Assembly: GCA_020796225.1 (NCBI GenBank)
Contig: CM036753.1
Coordinates: 88,025,703-88,089,702, forward strand
Source of the DNA: Arion vulgaris
Taxonomy: Eukaryota; Mollusca; Gastropoda; Stylommatophora; Arionidae
Direction: 5' to 3'
DNA: 64,000 bases
Positions 10,741 to 21,512 of the stretch are shown in pieces. How positions within the stretch are numbered: position 1 is the first letter of the stretch; each line of letters opens with the position of its first letter. A model generated the notes under the pieces. The model was given only the letters and a program-made list of their open reading frames with translations, was not told the DNA's origin and searched no databases. A program made the position numbers and the translations under genes.

Positions 10741-10990
10741 TTAGTTAACTTAGTATTTCGTGTTCGTATGTTTTCTTGATAAAGACTCACGGTCGAAGCA
10801 TCGAGTGTTGTCATATTTTCTATTTAATCATTTATTTTTCATTGCTAATGTAATACTGGAACATATATGTCTATAATGCTCGTTTACACAGTGTTATCGC
10901 ATACTTCCCGTGGTTGTTCTCATGATCTTATCTGATTCGGTCTAACCACCTCTGATCTTTAGGTTTCCGCACATCGTCTAATTGTATGCT
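10741..10990 (+). mobile_element. Family F: Penelope-like 3' end
   Basis: Contains 'cttgataaagactcacggtc' then 'gaagcatcgagtgttg', and downstream 'taatactgga' and 'cggtctaaccacctctgat'. The same order is found at 38862-39063 ('cttgataaaggtctagtacc' then 'gaaacgtcgagtgttg', 'cggtctgaccacctcagat'). A 'TGATAAAG...GAAACG' module also ends the Penelope-like element at 63871, so I read family F as a PLE terminal repeat or its non-autonomous derivative. Confidence 0.55.
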
Positions 10991-11041
10991 ATGCTTTATT
11001 TCGTTCCTTATTATGTAGGAGCTATGCTCAAGTTCATGCTC

Positions 11042-11306
11042 AAGTCTTCTTCTTCTTTGCGTTCGTTCTTTACGACCAATTTTAATCACTCTTTGTGATA
11101 TGTTTGATCTTTGCCAAGAACGTGTATACGTTGCACATTGGTTTGGTAGGCCCCTAAACGCATAGACTTCTACACGTTTAGGACACGTGCATCCGATTTC
11201 AGCCAAACCTCCTTAGTCGCCTCTTACGACATGTGTGACAGGTAACAGTGGCTCTATTCTTTACACCCCAAATTTGGGCCCCGGTAACCACTTGGGCGCA
11301 TGTTCG
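11042..11306 (-). mobile_element. SINE-B copy, full length
   Basis: Minus-strand landmarks in order: 'cgcccaagtggttaccgg', 'gcccaaatttggggtgtaaa', the SINE-A-like core 'catgtcgtaagaggcgact', 'gtttggctgaaatcggatgc', 'gtatacacgttcttggc', 'gtcgtaaagaacgaacgc', and an aaagaagaag tail. Copies lie at 20016 (-) and 30482 (+, truncated). The core shared with SINE-A suggests the two families exchanged modules. Confidence 0.75.
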
Positions 11307-11411
11307 AGTATTTATATATTTCTGTTATTTTGATTTTCATATTATCTACGTGTATGTATTTAGCTTCAAATTTTTTTTTTCTCTTTTGTTATTATCCTAC
11401 ATTCCGTATTA

Positions 11412-11568
11412 TCTAGAACTGCACCCACTATGAAGACCTGAGAAGAAAGAGGTGGCCCACTTACACCAGCGTCCAAGACAAACTGTATGGCGTGGCTGAT
11501 AATCTGAGGCAGACAGCTGCCTTTATTAGAGAATCCGAAATCCCAATCTAGTGAGAACGCAGAAGAAG
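11412..11568 (+). mobile_element. LINE 3' end with (GAA)n tail
   Basis: The plus strand reads 'RKRWPTYTSVQDKLYG' then 'LRQTAAFIRES' and stops, followed by 'aacgcagaagaagaagta'. The spacing 'LYG...LR.TA.FIR' before a stop is familiar from LINE ORF2 C-termini. It lies against, and opposite to, the next LINE. Confidence 0.6.
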
Positions 11569-11987
11569 AAGTATTATCTAGATTGATATTTACTCCCATT
11601 TTTTCTGTTGATTTTATTAAATGTTTGAATGTGCACACAGTTTATTGTACATTATCTTCTACCACATCTATGCCATCCCCATAACCAAGTATTCTTGTTT
11701 CTTCATCTATAGCACACTCTTTCTGCACATTCCTTATTAGCTTTCCACGGCGATGTTAAAAAGCACTCTGGACAGGGCACCACCTTATTTTGAGCTCGTC
11801 CTTATTTGAAATTGATCTGATTCTCTGCCTTTATATATAACTACATTAAGTGTATCCTCCACACATAATCGGGTCATGCTGATTAACTTGTTTCATTTTC
11901 AAAATCCTTGCACAACATTCCACAGAATATTCCTATATATACTATAGCACGCTATTCTGAAATTCACAAAATATTATAGGACATACT

Positions 11988-12241
11988 GAATGAAATGAAA
12001 ATCTTAGCATATCCTTCTTACATGACTTAGCCATCAACAACAGTAAACGAGTCGTTGATTTTCTAGCACCACTTATACGTTCAGTAGTTTGCCATTGCTT
12101 TCTGAACGGTGAGACCAATTTTTACAGTTCGTAAAAATCCAAGGGAACTAATTTGCTTTCAAACTTGCCCGTCGCGGAGTTTGAACCAGGTACGCTTAGG
12201 TTGCGATCGAGCTCCCTACCAATCAATCTACAGACGCCCAC
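11988..12241 (-). mobile_element. SINE-E copy inserted in the LINE RT
   Basis: Flanked by a 17-bp near-perfect duplication, 'atattataggacatact' (11971-11987) and 'atattataagacatact' (12242-12258). On the minus strand it has a B-box-like 'ggttcaaactcc', then 'ccgttcagaaagcaatgg', 'caaactactgaacgtataag', 'aatcaacgactcgtttactg', and an 'attttcatttcatt' end. Other copies: 14315, 33608, 41195, 47970, 49921. Confidence 0.8.
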
Positions 12242-12258
12242 ATATTATAAGACATACT

Positions 12259-12440
12259 ACCAATTTTTTATACAACCAGTTTTATACAACAATTTATACA
12301 ACTAATTTTTATACAACCAGTTTATACAACCCATTTTATACACAATTTTTATACAACCAGTTTATACAACCAATTTTTATACAACTATTTTAGAGTTTTT
12401 ATACAACCAGTTTATACAACCAATTTTTATACTACCGATT
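12259..12440. repeat. Degenerate 'ttatacaacca' tandem repeat
   Basis: About a dozen imperfect 13-18 bp units ('tttttatacaacca', 'gtttatacaacc'). It sits between the SINE-E and the upstream part of the LINE RT. Confidence 0.8.
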
Positions 12441-12790
12441 TTTCTCAGCTTTTTCTGCCTCGTAGAAAATATATGTCTATGGTTGATCTATTCTGTCTGA
12501 AACCTGCTTGAAAACCTCATATTTCAGCTTAAATGTTTATTCAGTGCTAAAGCTGACATTATTTTGTAGCTCGCGGATAAAAACGATATGCTTCTAAAGT
12601 TTTTACATTTGTTCTTGTCCCCATTTTGAAGATATATAAAAGTAGTTCTTGACATTCATCTGTAAGTTTCTCTGTCCTTTACGTTTGCTTTATAAATAAT
12701 TTGTTTAGTGTCTGATCACCTTCTTTTATAAGCTCAGAATAAATTTCATCCAATCTAGTTGCTTTATTATTTAACTGTTCTTAAGACCAT

Positions 12791-13130
12791 CACGAAGTGG
12801 GGGAAGAGGGTAGTGTTCAATGAAAGCTCAGTCGCCCTGATGCTGTCTTATCACCTTATTTCATTGCGCATATGGTCCCCTTTTTAGATTCAAAGTAGCT
12901 CGTGGTCCACAGTGGTTGAGCTCATGACCAGAGATCGTTAAAGAAGAAGATCACATTAAAGTAGTTTTAACAACATATTAACAATTGGTTTTACATCAGA
13001 TTCAAGATTTTAATTATTTTCAAAGTGAAAGTATACCTGTATGTTTGATATTTAATAACTCAATGTTTCTGAACGTCTAATATAAAAATAAATTAAACAT
13101 TCATCAAGGTGTCTGTACTGAATAGAGGTT
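12791..13130. other. Unclassified; possible SINE fragment
   Basis: 'gctcatgaccagagatcg' followed by 'ttaaagaagaagat' at about 12925-12955 resembles a SINE end with a GAAGAAG tail, but I see no second copy. The rest is AT-rich. Confidence 0.3.
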
Positions 13131-13302
13131 GAAATGTTTGTTTTTTCATCCGAGCGAGCTTCAGTTCGGCCGTGATGGACATCTGTACCTTCGGTTGTGC
13201 ACGAACACTGAACTGGGGAATCGTTTTCTGCCGCCTACGAATTGAACCTGTACACAAAGGGTAACACAGTCCAACGCGTTCGACGCTGGCAAGGGGGAGT
13301 TG
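13131..13302 (-). mobile_element. SINE-C copy (tRNA-derived)
   Basis: The minus strand starts 'ccttgccagcg', 'acgcgttggact', with a B-box-like 'ggttcaattcg', then 'tccccag', 'gtgttcgtg', 'gatgtccat', as in the family at 34418, 36970, 38610, 41987 and 53660. The head aligns with a tRNA (Lys-like GGACT anticodon-arm region). This copy is diverged. Confidence 0.7.
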
Positions 13303-13359
13303 AAATGGTATGATAGGATACAAGTGAGAAACTTATGAAGAGAATAAGACACATGCCAG

Positions 13360-13640
13360 TGAACCAAGAGGTTAAAAAAAAGAAGCTGACACTAGATATG
13401 ACACACCTTGAGAAAATACGAAGAGAATATAACAAGAAGGGCTATTTTCTAAAGCCCACAGTGAAAGCGAAAGAAAGGGATGACTAGAAATACACGGAGA
13501 AGAAATTTGAAGGCAGAGATTAACAATATGCAGAAGAGCTGGGTGGAACTGCAGGAGATGGCTAAAGATAGGAAAACTTGGCATGAATTGGTTGAGGGTC
13601 TGTGCCCAAATCGGGGTTTAAAATGACATGAGAGTGGTTT
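13360..13640 (+). mobile_element. LINE ORF2 C-terminal fragment
   Basis: Plus-strand pieces read 'RNLKAEINNMQKSWVELQ' then 'EMAKDRKTWHELVEGLCPN' and stop. The 'W.EL...A.DR..W..LV.GLCP' pattern is the standard end of many invertebrate LINE ORF2 proteins. Upstream is frameshifted. Confidence 0.65.
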
Positions 13641-13895
13641 TTTTCCCCGGCAAAATGTTAAGTCAGACTATACATATGTGGATGCCAAGACTATACATAG
13701 ACTTTCTTATTATCTTTTCCCCCAGAATATCTCAACTTCCTCATTTCTTTCGCTGATAGATTTATAGCATATTTAATTTATACATAAAACATTGGTGATC
13801 CTTCACATCTGTCACGAATAACTACGTATAGTGAATCACAAATCCATATTTGTCTGGTGTATTTCGTCTGTCTTTCTATTCGTTATAATCAATAT

Positions 13896-13925
13896 ACAAT
13901 ATATATATATATATATATATATATA
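13896..13925. repeat. (TA)n with palindromic flanks
   Basis: About 14 TA repeats, flanked by 'tatacaatatat' and 'atagtatattgtata', which extend the self-complementarity. The surrounding 13641-14043 holds nothing else recognised. Confidence 0.85.
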
Positions 13926-14043
13926 GTATATTGTATATAAATTATATAGAGTATGATTTATAATAGTCATAATTTCTGGTTAATTATTGGAATCAAAGTG
14001 TGGGCGTCTGTGACTTAGCAATAATGAACTCGATCACAACTCG

Positions 14044-14291
14044 CACGTGTTGTACCAGGGGCCGCAAGGCAAGCAAAGAATAGTACCACTGCAACCTACA
14101 ATGCATGTCGTAAGAGGCGATTGATGTAGGCCCTAGGATGCTACCCTAGTAAATAAAAAGCAGCGCAGAAATCGTAAGTACTGGCCTACTTGTAGGCGAA
14201 TAACTGGCACAACGTACACTCTCAGGCTCAGATCACATACAAATCACACAGATTCGCTGACAAGTGGTCGATGTGGAGCATTCGAAGAAGA
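14044..14291 (+). mobile_element. SINE-A copy
   Basis: Retains 'catgtcgtaagaggcgatt', 'cctagtaaataaaaagcag', 'cacaacgtac', 'aagtggtcgatgtgg', and the gaagaagaag tail, followed directly by a SINE-E in the same orientation. Confidence 0.8.
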
Positions 14292-14314
14292 AGACGTGCA
14301 CAACCCAAAAGTAC

Positions 14315-14560
14315 CTGGTTCAAGTACCACGGCGGGCAGTTTAGAGGCAAATTTGTTCCCTTGGATTTTTACGAAAGATTAAAAATAGACCTAACATTTC
14401 AGAAAGCAATGGCAAACTAATGAACATGTACGTGGTGCCTAGAAAATCAGGGACTCGTTTACTGTGGTCGTTCTGTAAAAGATATGCCACGATCTTCATT
14501 TCATTGAAATGGATGTTGACAAGCATACATATTAGTGACAAATTTAGTGAATAATTAGCT
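14315..14560 (+). mobile_element. SINE-E copy
   Basis: Begins within the tRNA-like head ('gtacctggttcaag'). Continues 'ttcccttggatttttacg', 'agaaagcaatggcaaac', 'gtggtgcctagaaaatca', 'ctcgtttactgtgg', 'atcttcatttcattg'. Confidence 0.75.
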
Positions 14561-14639
14561 GGTTGGTGCATGTGTTAGTGTTTGGATTAATGGTTTACAT
14601 GTATTTGTAAATATTTTCACCATCTCTTTAAATAAAACA

Positions 14640-15024
14640 AACGTGATAATGCCGAACCTTCACACATTGTGTGACTGTCAAATGCCAGAGACATATCAGT
14701 TGAACTATTTCAGCTCTACAATAGCTGACTACTTTTCACATTATGTAGATCTGCCCAAAGGTAGGTTACTTACTTCAACGAAGAAGATAAAGGGTATTCT
14801 CTATCTCGGTTGCGTAAGTTGTGCATACCGATAGGTGCGGCAAGACGGGGAAACCACAAGAGAAACCGCAGTAGATACATCAATCAACACAGAACAGGAG
14901 TTGTTAGCCTAAACAGAATGAAATACATGCTTGGGAGGAGATCGGGGAAATTAGGGACATGTTCTATATGCGATGAAGATGATCCTCAAATGAACAAGGA
15001 ATAATGCCCAGAAGTATCGACATG
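14640..15024 (+). mobile_element. LINE ORF2 C-terminus, left of the hAT insertion
   Basis: The frame at 14810-15003 reads 'YINQHRTGVVSLNRMKYMLG' then 'GTCSICDEDDPQ'. This matches the NQ..G..S...L...L / CxxC zinc-knuckle end seen in LINE-R relatives (34195, 46066). It is cut at 15024 and continues at 18258. A stop after 'MNKE' shows decay. Confidence 0.6.
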
Positions 15025-15572
15025 GTCTAAATCCCTGTTTCCCAACGTGGGGCGTACGCTTGAAAACCCACAGGGGGGCATTTTCATCGTTTAGGGGAGC
15101 AATGGACACGTTCGGAGTTTAACTAATGTTCATGATGTTGCAAAACCGATATATTGACTTTTGGATGTCTGTTGACAAAAATGACTGTTGCTTCACAATC
15201 ACTTTACTCAAGTTTAAAAATCTTCAATAAACGGAAAGTACTTATATCTTGGTACATTTTTATCTCCTTTTAACAAAGCTTTGAAAGCGGAAAAGCATGT
15301 GTTATTGTGTTAAAATCGAGTCATATAAAAAAACAAACTGTAAAGTGTCCGTCATTTGCCAAACTTGTCCTGAAGTCCAAAATGAGTTTATATAGTGCAA
15401 TCTTGAGTATGTAATAGTATTGGACAGAACCACGCATATCATATTTCCGCCATAGAAAGCAGGTCCGAAATTTGATTTGGCTTGGAATGTTAGGTACGAT
15501 GGGAAAAGAAACCAAAAAACATCAAGGTGGCTTGACTCAAATACAAGTTATGGGCCATTAGTCTGATTACCA

Positions 15573-15662
15573 GAGTAATGGATACTCACTGTGCAGCTGG
15601 ATTATACATGTGTCTTAGAGTAATGGATACTCACTGTGCAGCTGGATTATACAGGTGTTCTT
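15573..15662. repeat. 45-bp tandem duplication
   Basis: 'gagtaatggatactcactgt' and the following 25 bp occur twice in succession in the 5' non-coding part of the hAT element. Confidence 0.9.
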
Positions 15663-16308
15663 AAAGTACCATTTTGTAGTTGTATAGTTAACGAAGAAGC
15701 ATTTATATATGGATTACAGTAGAATATCATGAGATTTTTTTTCCATGTTTAGCGACAGATTGAGAAGGCGTGGTTGGGACATACATTTTTAGACAATGAC
15801 AGAAGAATGTCGATAGTCGAAGTAAAATGAGTCTTTTCCAAGAGAGTAGCAGATGTGGGAAATCGCAGTTCTGAGAACAAAGTTTTGGAATAGTAAAGTG
15901 ATAGAATATTTACCCATATATATACACGATGGACTTTAAGAAGAAGGAATAATAGTGCAGATAGAGAGCCAAATACAGAACAGCTTTGAGGTAGCTAGAA
16001 TAAAATAGAGAACTAGACACAGAACAGCTAAAGTACAGGACTGTTAGTCCAGATTATACGAGAAAAGCAGAAGAGAACCGAAGAGCTTCACGTAGAAGAT
16101 ATAATTATTGGAGGTTAGAATTTATCAGAGCTAATTAGAAGAGAACACCACATACTTTTTCAGAAGAGCAGATTTGACCACATAAATGTGAGTATAAATA
16201 TTGTTAATGATTTTTTCTTCTTCAAACAGTCATGCTATAATAATCGAATTTGCTCAAACGTATATCACCTGATGTGAAATATTACTATATTAATGTATTC
16301 CACATTAA

Positions 16309-17956
16309 TGTCTTTTACGCCAACAATGCTTGATCAACGAATCAATGAAACGAGGTCGTCTTGAAGAGCATTTGAAGGCGAAACATAGTGCTCATATCAT
16401 GTCAGATTTGAATTACTTTCAAACTTTAAAGACACATTTTGAAAAAGAGCAACATTAAAGTCCCTGTTTACTGCGCATACTGCAACTGTCAATCGTACTC
16501 TTGTGGCTAGTTATCAAATTTCCTTACTCATTGCTAAATGTGGAAAAATACCATACTATAGGAGAGAATTTAATCAAACCATCATTTCTTAAAACGGTTC
16601 TGGAAAAAGATGACCAAGAGGTGAAAGCTATGCCACTCAGTAACAAAACTGTTAGTAATAGAATAGATGAAATAAGTGAAGATATTGAAATGCACCTGTT
16701 TAAAAGCTGAAAACAAGAACATTCTCAGTGCAAATGGATGAATCAGTTTGAGAGACAGTGTCGATAAGTAGTATTGATAACTTACGAAAGATATATTGAT
16801 AATGGGGATTTTGCTGAAGAAATGTTGTTCTGTAAATCATTAGAAAGCACCCCTACCTCCAAAGTTGTATATAATAAGCTAAAAAATTACTTATATGTCA
16901 TAAATATAACAATGAAAAATATAACATCTTGTGCCGCAGATGGTACTAATAATATGATAGGCAGGAAAAATGTCTGCCTAAAATTGCTGAAAGATGAGAA
17001 TCCAGAAATGCTTTTTGTGCATTGTGTTATTCACAGGAAAAATTTGGTAGCTAAAAATATTTTGCCTGTTCTAAATGAAGTACTAAATTCAGTTTTAAAG
17101 TGTATCAATGCTATTACAGCTAATGCCAAATGGGAGCGTCTCTTCATGCTATTTTGTTAAGAACAAAAAACAGACCATGTGAGACTTTTCCTTCACACTG
17201 AAGTAAGATGGCTCTCAAAAGGGAACTGCGTTACACGATTTATGGAACTATTTGATACTCTTAGTGATCTTTTAAGCAACAAACCTGAAATAAAGTATCA
17301 ACGGAAGATAGTAAAGCATTTGTGAGTTATCTAGCCGATATCTTTGAAAAACAAAATATATTAAATAACCACCTTCAAGGAAGAATAAAACTCTTGTTGA
17401 TGGAAAAGCTAAGATATTTGGTTTTATTACCTTTATTGAATTATGTCAGAAATATATTTGCAACAAACATTTTGAAGAGTTTCATTGGCTCCAGAAATGT
17501 GAAGTGACTGATACTGCTTTACTGATACTTGTTATTGTCGATCATCTAAAAATTCTATCGGCTGATTTAAAAGAAAGATTTTCTGATTTGAAACAAATTG
17601 ATTGCAGTCAATGTTATTGGATTTGTCTTGTTCAAATATGCAGTATCAAGAAGAACTCGCAGATATGCAAAATGATGAGTCAGTTAAAACTTCATTTAAT
17701 ATAAAAGGAGCGATGACATGGCTTTGTGAGGAAACAGAAATGAAATATACAAATTCAAGCAAATGTGCAAGAAAACTTATTACCATTTCTATCTTCATAT
17801 TTAACTGAATGTGGTTTTAATGCCATAACTGATTTGCTGCTAAAAAAGAAATTGGTTGAATATAACACAATGGGAGACTTGAGACTGAAGCTAACTAAAT
17901 TGGAACCTAACATAAAATCTCTTTACAGCATGCATCAATCGCAAGGATCTCACTAA
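16309..17956 (+). pseudogene. hAT transposase pseudogene (ZBED5/FAM200-like)
   Basis: The product would be a DNA transposase that cuts and joins element ends. In order one sees: a BED finger remnant 'NESMKRGRLEEHLKAKH' (about 16345) whose second Cys appears replaced by Arg; 'LEKDDQEVKAMPLSNKTVS' (16600-16660); an 'MDESV' acidic motif (16736); 'CAADGTNN' and 'CLKLLKDENPEMLFVHCVIH' (about 16930-17030); 'LHTEVRWLSKGN' (17195); and a C-terminal 'GDLRLKLTKLEPNIKSLYS' ending 'QGSH' (17956). All follow the layout of ZBED5-type hAT proteins. At least four frameshifts or stops break it (after 16455, 16707, 17158 and 17505), so no protein is made. Confidence 0.85.
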
Positions 17957-18257
17957 GTGTAAGTAATAAATAATAACTAATAATTAAAATAATATATAAA
18001 AATTTATCATTAAAATGATATCGTACTTGAATTTCTGTTCTCCATTATATGTTTTGAAAATTTACTTACTGTTTTTCCTCAACAATTTCCTAGTGATTTC
18101 TTTCTAAAACCTATCATTTAAGTTTCTTCAGTGAACAATTCAATTTTGGAAAATACAATTTTTGAATATGTTACATACGAAGGGAGAGGGGGCATACGAA
18201 TTTTGAAAGGCTTTGGTGGGGCATGACACAAAAAGGTTGGGGAACACTGGTCTAAAT

Positions 18258-18365
18258 AGATCTAGTCAGTCTAGCGCAAAGATTTTTGAACTCAATGTAG
18301 GTGAAATCGTATTTCTACTATTATCTGAACGGACAATAACATGTAGGTCTGGTGTTCAAGTTGAG
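18258..18365 (+). mobile_element. LINE ORF2 remainder, right of the hAT insertion
   Basis: Continues the sequence interrupted at 15024; joining across one copy of the 8-bp duplication gives a continuous LINE. The frame reads 'SAKIFELNVGEIV' before decay. Confidence 0.45.
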
Positions 18366-19483
18366 TACATAAAAAAACCTTGACAGCTGAAAATAAATGA
18401 GAGTGCTCTGAAAAACCACTTTTGTGGCAAAAAATTCGTTTGACAAAATTGAAAAAAATTCTATAAAAAAGTTCAACATCTTCATAATTTACATCGCAGA
18501 CCCTTTTCAGTGATATGGAGCTCGTTCACTGCCACTAGGGTAATTCTTCATGCAACTGTATGATACAACAACATGTGCTAGACTAAACAGTCAAGTATTC
18601 TATCAAGCCTTCTACAACAGAAAACGGAACTCGATCTTTAACATCGAGTAAAACTGACGTAGAAGAAAAAAGTTGTAGATGTTAGTAGCTTGCCTGCTCT
18701 GATGAACTCACATAAGGATGATATGTTGATAGATGCCTCTTCCTCTTTCTCTCTCTCTCTCTCTCCCTATATGTCTATCTCTCGCTCTCTTTCATACAGT
18801 ACTCTTGTACAATCAAACAGCATAACTTAGGAAAATTCAGCAAAACATCATCACAATCTTTCTGCTTTCCAGAATGTTCATTATTTGCTAGTCCTTGAAA
18901 TTACACCGTATACTATTATTCCTACTTTGTATACAATATGTAATGACATTTCCAGTTACTTGTATTATATGTTGTTATCATCTTAGATTTTATTTGTTGT
19001 TTAGTATGATTTGGTAAGCTATTTTTGGTCTGGAAACTTCTAAAAGTTTTCCTCAAATAAGTTAATTTTTTGTTGTTTCTTCGGCTTACCAAGTCTTAAA
19101 TAGAACTGCTCAACTGTTTGATAGCGGACAGAATAGCGATGGAAGAAGGGGAGAGTACATCGAGAAGACAATCCGGAAGTGACGATGGTCATAACATTGA
19201 TAAAATGATAACGCTGAAGATAACACTGATGATAATGACGAAAATTATTATAAGGATAATAAAAATAATGATCAGGAAAAACATGAAAGTAAAAGAAAGG
19301 CTTGAAGAATTGAATCTTTAAGATACTATTTAAGCAGGTAATGAAATAAAAATACAGAAAACAAAAATACTGTGAAATATGGTGTCTATTAGGATAATAA
19401 TATATATTTTTATATTTTGAGTATAATTTTTAAAAATGTTCTACTTGCAAATTTGGTTTAGGTGCTGTAACACGGTGTTCACT
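18366..19483. other. No recognised gene; CT-rich tract
   Basis: 18733-18797 is CT-rich ('ctctctctctctctctccc'). The small frame at 19118 is a GAT/ATA-rich low-complexity frame. Otherwise AT-rich and unremarkable. Confidence 0.4.
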
Positions 19484-20015
19484 TGAGAATGAAAAAAAAA
19501 AATTATATATTTTGTCAACTGGAAGATTTGAATTTTGCAGCTGATATCGCCTTGTTAGGTAAAAAAATATTAGATTCGCAAAGAAAAATAGACAATTTTT
19601 CATCTATTGTATTACAAGTTAGGCTGCATATACACTATGAAAAGACAAATATAAGGGAGACACCTATGGCAATTAATGAAGATATCACATTGGAATCCAA
19701 AATGATAAAAATAACAGAGCAGTTCACCTATTTAGGTAGCAATTTTGATTGAACTGGAAATGTTAAAAAGAAAGGATGCTACAAATTGTCAAAGCAACAT
19801 CAGCTTTTAAAAGTCTAAATAAAATATGGAACTACAAGTTATATAGTTTTAAAACTAAATTAAGAATTTAAAATTCCAATGTTGTATCAAAGCTAACATA
19901 TACCAGCGATAGCTAGAAAATGACTAATGATATAGATAGTAAGTTGAATGAATTTGAAAATAGATGCATGCGAAAAATAATGAACATAAAATGGGTCTAA
20001 TTCAGGAAAGTAATT

Positions 20016-20262
20016 CCTTTCCTTTGCGTTCGTTCTTTATGACCAATTTTAATCACTCTTTGTGATATGTTTGATCTTTGCCAAGAACGTGTATACATTG
20101 CACATTGGTTTTGTAGGCCCTAAACGTATAGACTTCTATACGTTTAGGACACGTGTATCCGATTTCAGCCAAACCTCCTTAGTCGCCTCTTACGACATGC
20201 GTGGCAGGTGGCAGTGGTTCTATTCTTTACACCCCAAATTTGGGCCCCGTAACCACTCGGGC
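20016..20262 (-). mobile_element. SINE-B copy inserted in LINE-P
   Basis: Head at 20262 ('cgcccgagtggttacgg' in complement), tail at 20016. A duplication of 'ggaaagtaatt' (20005) and 'ggaaaagtaatt' (20263) flanks it. Strongly similar to 11042-11306, including 'cgtatacgttta'-like inverted words within the body. Confidence 0.8.
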
Positions 20263-20283
20263 GGAAAAGTAATTAAATCAGGG

Positions 20284-20407
20284 AAATGTCTGGTCAACCA
20301 CTAGTAGAAATGTCTGGTCAACCACTAGTAAGAAATGTCTGGTCAACCACTAGTAAGAAATGTCTGGTCAACCACTAGTAAGAAATGTCTGGTCAACCAC
20401 TAGTAAG
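20284..20407. repeat. 25-bp tandem repeat, 5 copies, inside LINE-P coding sequence
   Basis: Units start at 20284, 20308, 20333, 20358 and 20383 ('aaatgtctggtcaaccacta' plus 'gtaag'). The LINE-P at 43645 has the sequence once ('ctggtcaaccaccagtgac'), so this is an expansion of LINE ORF2. Confidence 0.9.
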
Positions 20408-20670
20408 AAATGTTACAAGATAAAAAAATGATGAAGACATGTTGGCAATGCTTTGAGAAGAAGTGATAAAAAAATAACAAAACAGGCATTGAAGTTGGAG
20501 GCAAAGAATTCAAGAAAGAGAGGACGTCCTAGGGAACCCTGATACGAACTTTACTGAGAGAGACGAGAAATATCGGATTCAATTCCACAGAGGAGACTGA
20601 ACAAGCTACCCAGGACAGAGCGGTGTGAAGAAATTACTTGCAGCCCCTATGTAACGTATGTACGAGAGGA

Positions 20671-20693
<23 letters not shown>

Positions 20694-20701
<8 letters not shown>

Positions 20702-20959
20702 TTGTTCAATTTAAAAGCAGCATGTGAATGGAGCTAATCTGGCATATGTGTATGGAAATGAGAAGGTTCAGTTATGACGTAGTATAGGTCAAGGTTGTGT
20801 GATGGTGTGTAATTGTAGTGCGGGAAAGGGCGATGAACAAATGTGACGTGGGACTAGCTAGTCAGAACCGGTTTAAATAGTAAATAGACGAGATGCAATG
20901 CGTACCTGGCAAATTTCTATTTATCACTTGGGCTGCTTTTAAGTTGAACACCCTGTATA
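20694..20959. mobile_element. Mariner-like MITE, 266 bp
   Basis: The ends are near-perfect inverted repeats of 28 bp: 'tatacagattgttcaattta' with 'aaagcagc', and 'gctgcttttaag' with 'ttgaacaccctgtata'. TA dinucleotides at both borders fit a Tc1/mariner-type TA target. There is no coding capacity. The left TA merges with (AT)n at 20671-20697, which may also be the LINE-P tail. Confidence 0.7.
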
Positions 20960-21512
20960 AAGTCTATCTCTGTATATATGTTCTTAGAATTGGTTTCTGG
21001 TTATTTCTGATTGAATTTCAGAAGTAACAAAATTGTGTCCGAATAGTGCGTTCTGTTAATCCTATATAAAGAATTGATAAACACCTACTACACACCAATT
21101 TACAGCTTCAATGAAAACATAACTTTTATTACAAGAAAGAAATGCTTGAAAATATGAGTTTGAAAAGAGTTGAAAGAAATTCAAGAATTAGCCAAGTTCG
21201 AAATGGGACATTTAAAAAATATATTTCAATGCAACAAGGGACAGAAGCGTGATGATACATGAAATGTTGTGAGAAAGAAATAAATATGGGACGTGATGAG
21301 AGATGAGAATGTCAACAGAGAAAGAAGGGAAATATTAACAAAGTGTAAGCAAAATAAACAAGTTATGCTCATGGAAGTTGATATTAGAAATATAATGTTA
21401 TGTTATGATAACAGCATATATTTACGATTGTTGAAAATAAAAATACATGTGGATGTGGAAGTGGAAGCGAGGTAATATAAGAAGACTTTGGTCGCATCAT
21501 TGAATAAGATAA
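20960..21512. other. No recognised feature
   Basis: AT-rich; a 60-codon frame at 21293 is not similar to anything I know. Confidence 0.4.

Larger units (their letters stand above)
11575..12790 (-). pseudogene. Decayed LINE reverse transcriptase
   Basis: Fragments in RT order can be read on the minus strand. Fingers: 'NKATRLDEIYSELIKEGD' and a 'CKNFRSISFLSAS' motif near 12600-12790. After the SINE-E gap: 'KLISMTRLCVEDTLNVVIYK' (about 11840), 'ALSRVLFNIAVESLI' (about 11780) and 'GYGDGIDVVEDN' (about 11690), where the catalytic YADD is degraded to YGDG. Many stops and frameshifts rule out activity. The clade is RTE/Jockey-like at best. Confidence 0.65.
15033..18249 (+). mobile_element. ZBED5/Buster-like hAT transposon, complete but inactive
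   Basis: Flanked by an exact 8-bp duplication, 'gtctaaat' (15025-15032 and 18250-18257), the hallmark of hAT transposition; its TA centre fits Buster-type targets. The termini 'ccctgtttcccaacgt' and the complement 'cagtgttccccaacct' match at 12 of 16 positions. The element is 3,217 bp, within the usual autonomous range, and carries one decayed transposase (16309-17956). The first 1.3 kb is non-coding and includes a 45-bp duplication (15573). It lies inside a LINE and is therefore younger than it. Confidence 0.85.
19484..20670 (+). pseudogene. LINE-P fragment: RT end to ORF2 C-terminus
   Basis: The plus strand carries 'LEDLNFAADIALLG' (about 19530), the RT motif C with FADD changed to FAAD, then 'ITEQFTYLGSNFD', 'RCMRKIMNIKW' (about 19980), the 'TGQPP' region (20284) and the C-terminal 'TLLREARNI' region. 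It ends at 'tgtacgagaggaa' before (AT)n. The intact counterpart of the C-terminus is at 43560-43935. It is broken by a SINE-B (20016) and a 25-bp expansion. Confidence 0.7.

Noticed and set aside
13896..13925. AT palindromes as replication origins or promoters
   Set aside because: Simple (TA)n tracts are common here and no supporting element lies nearby.
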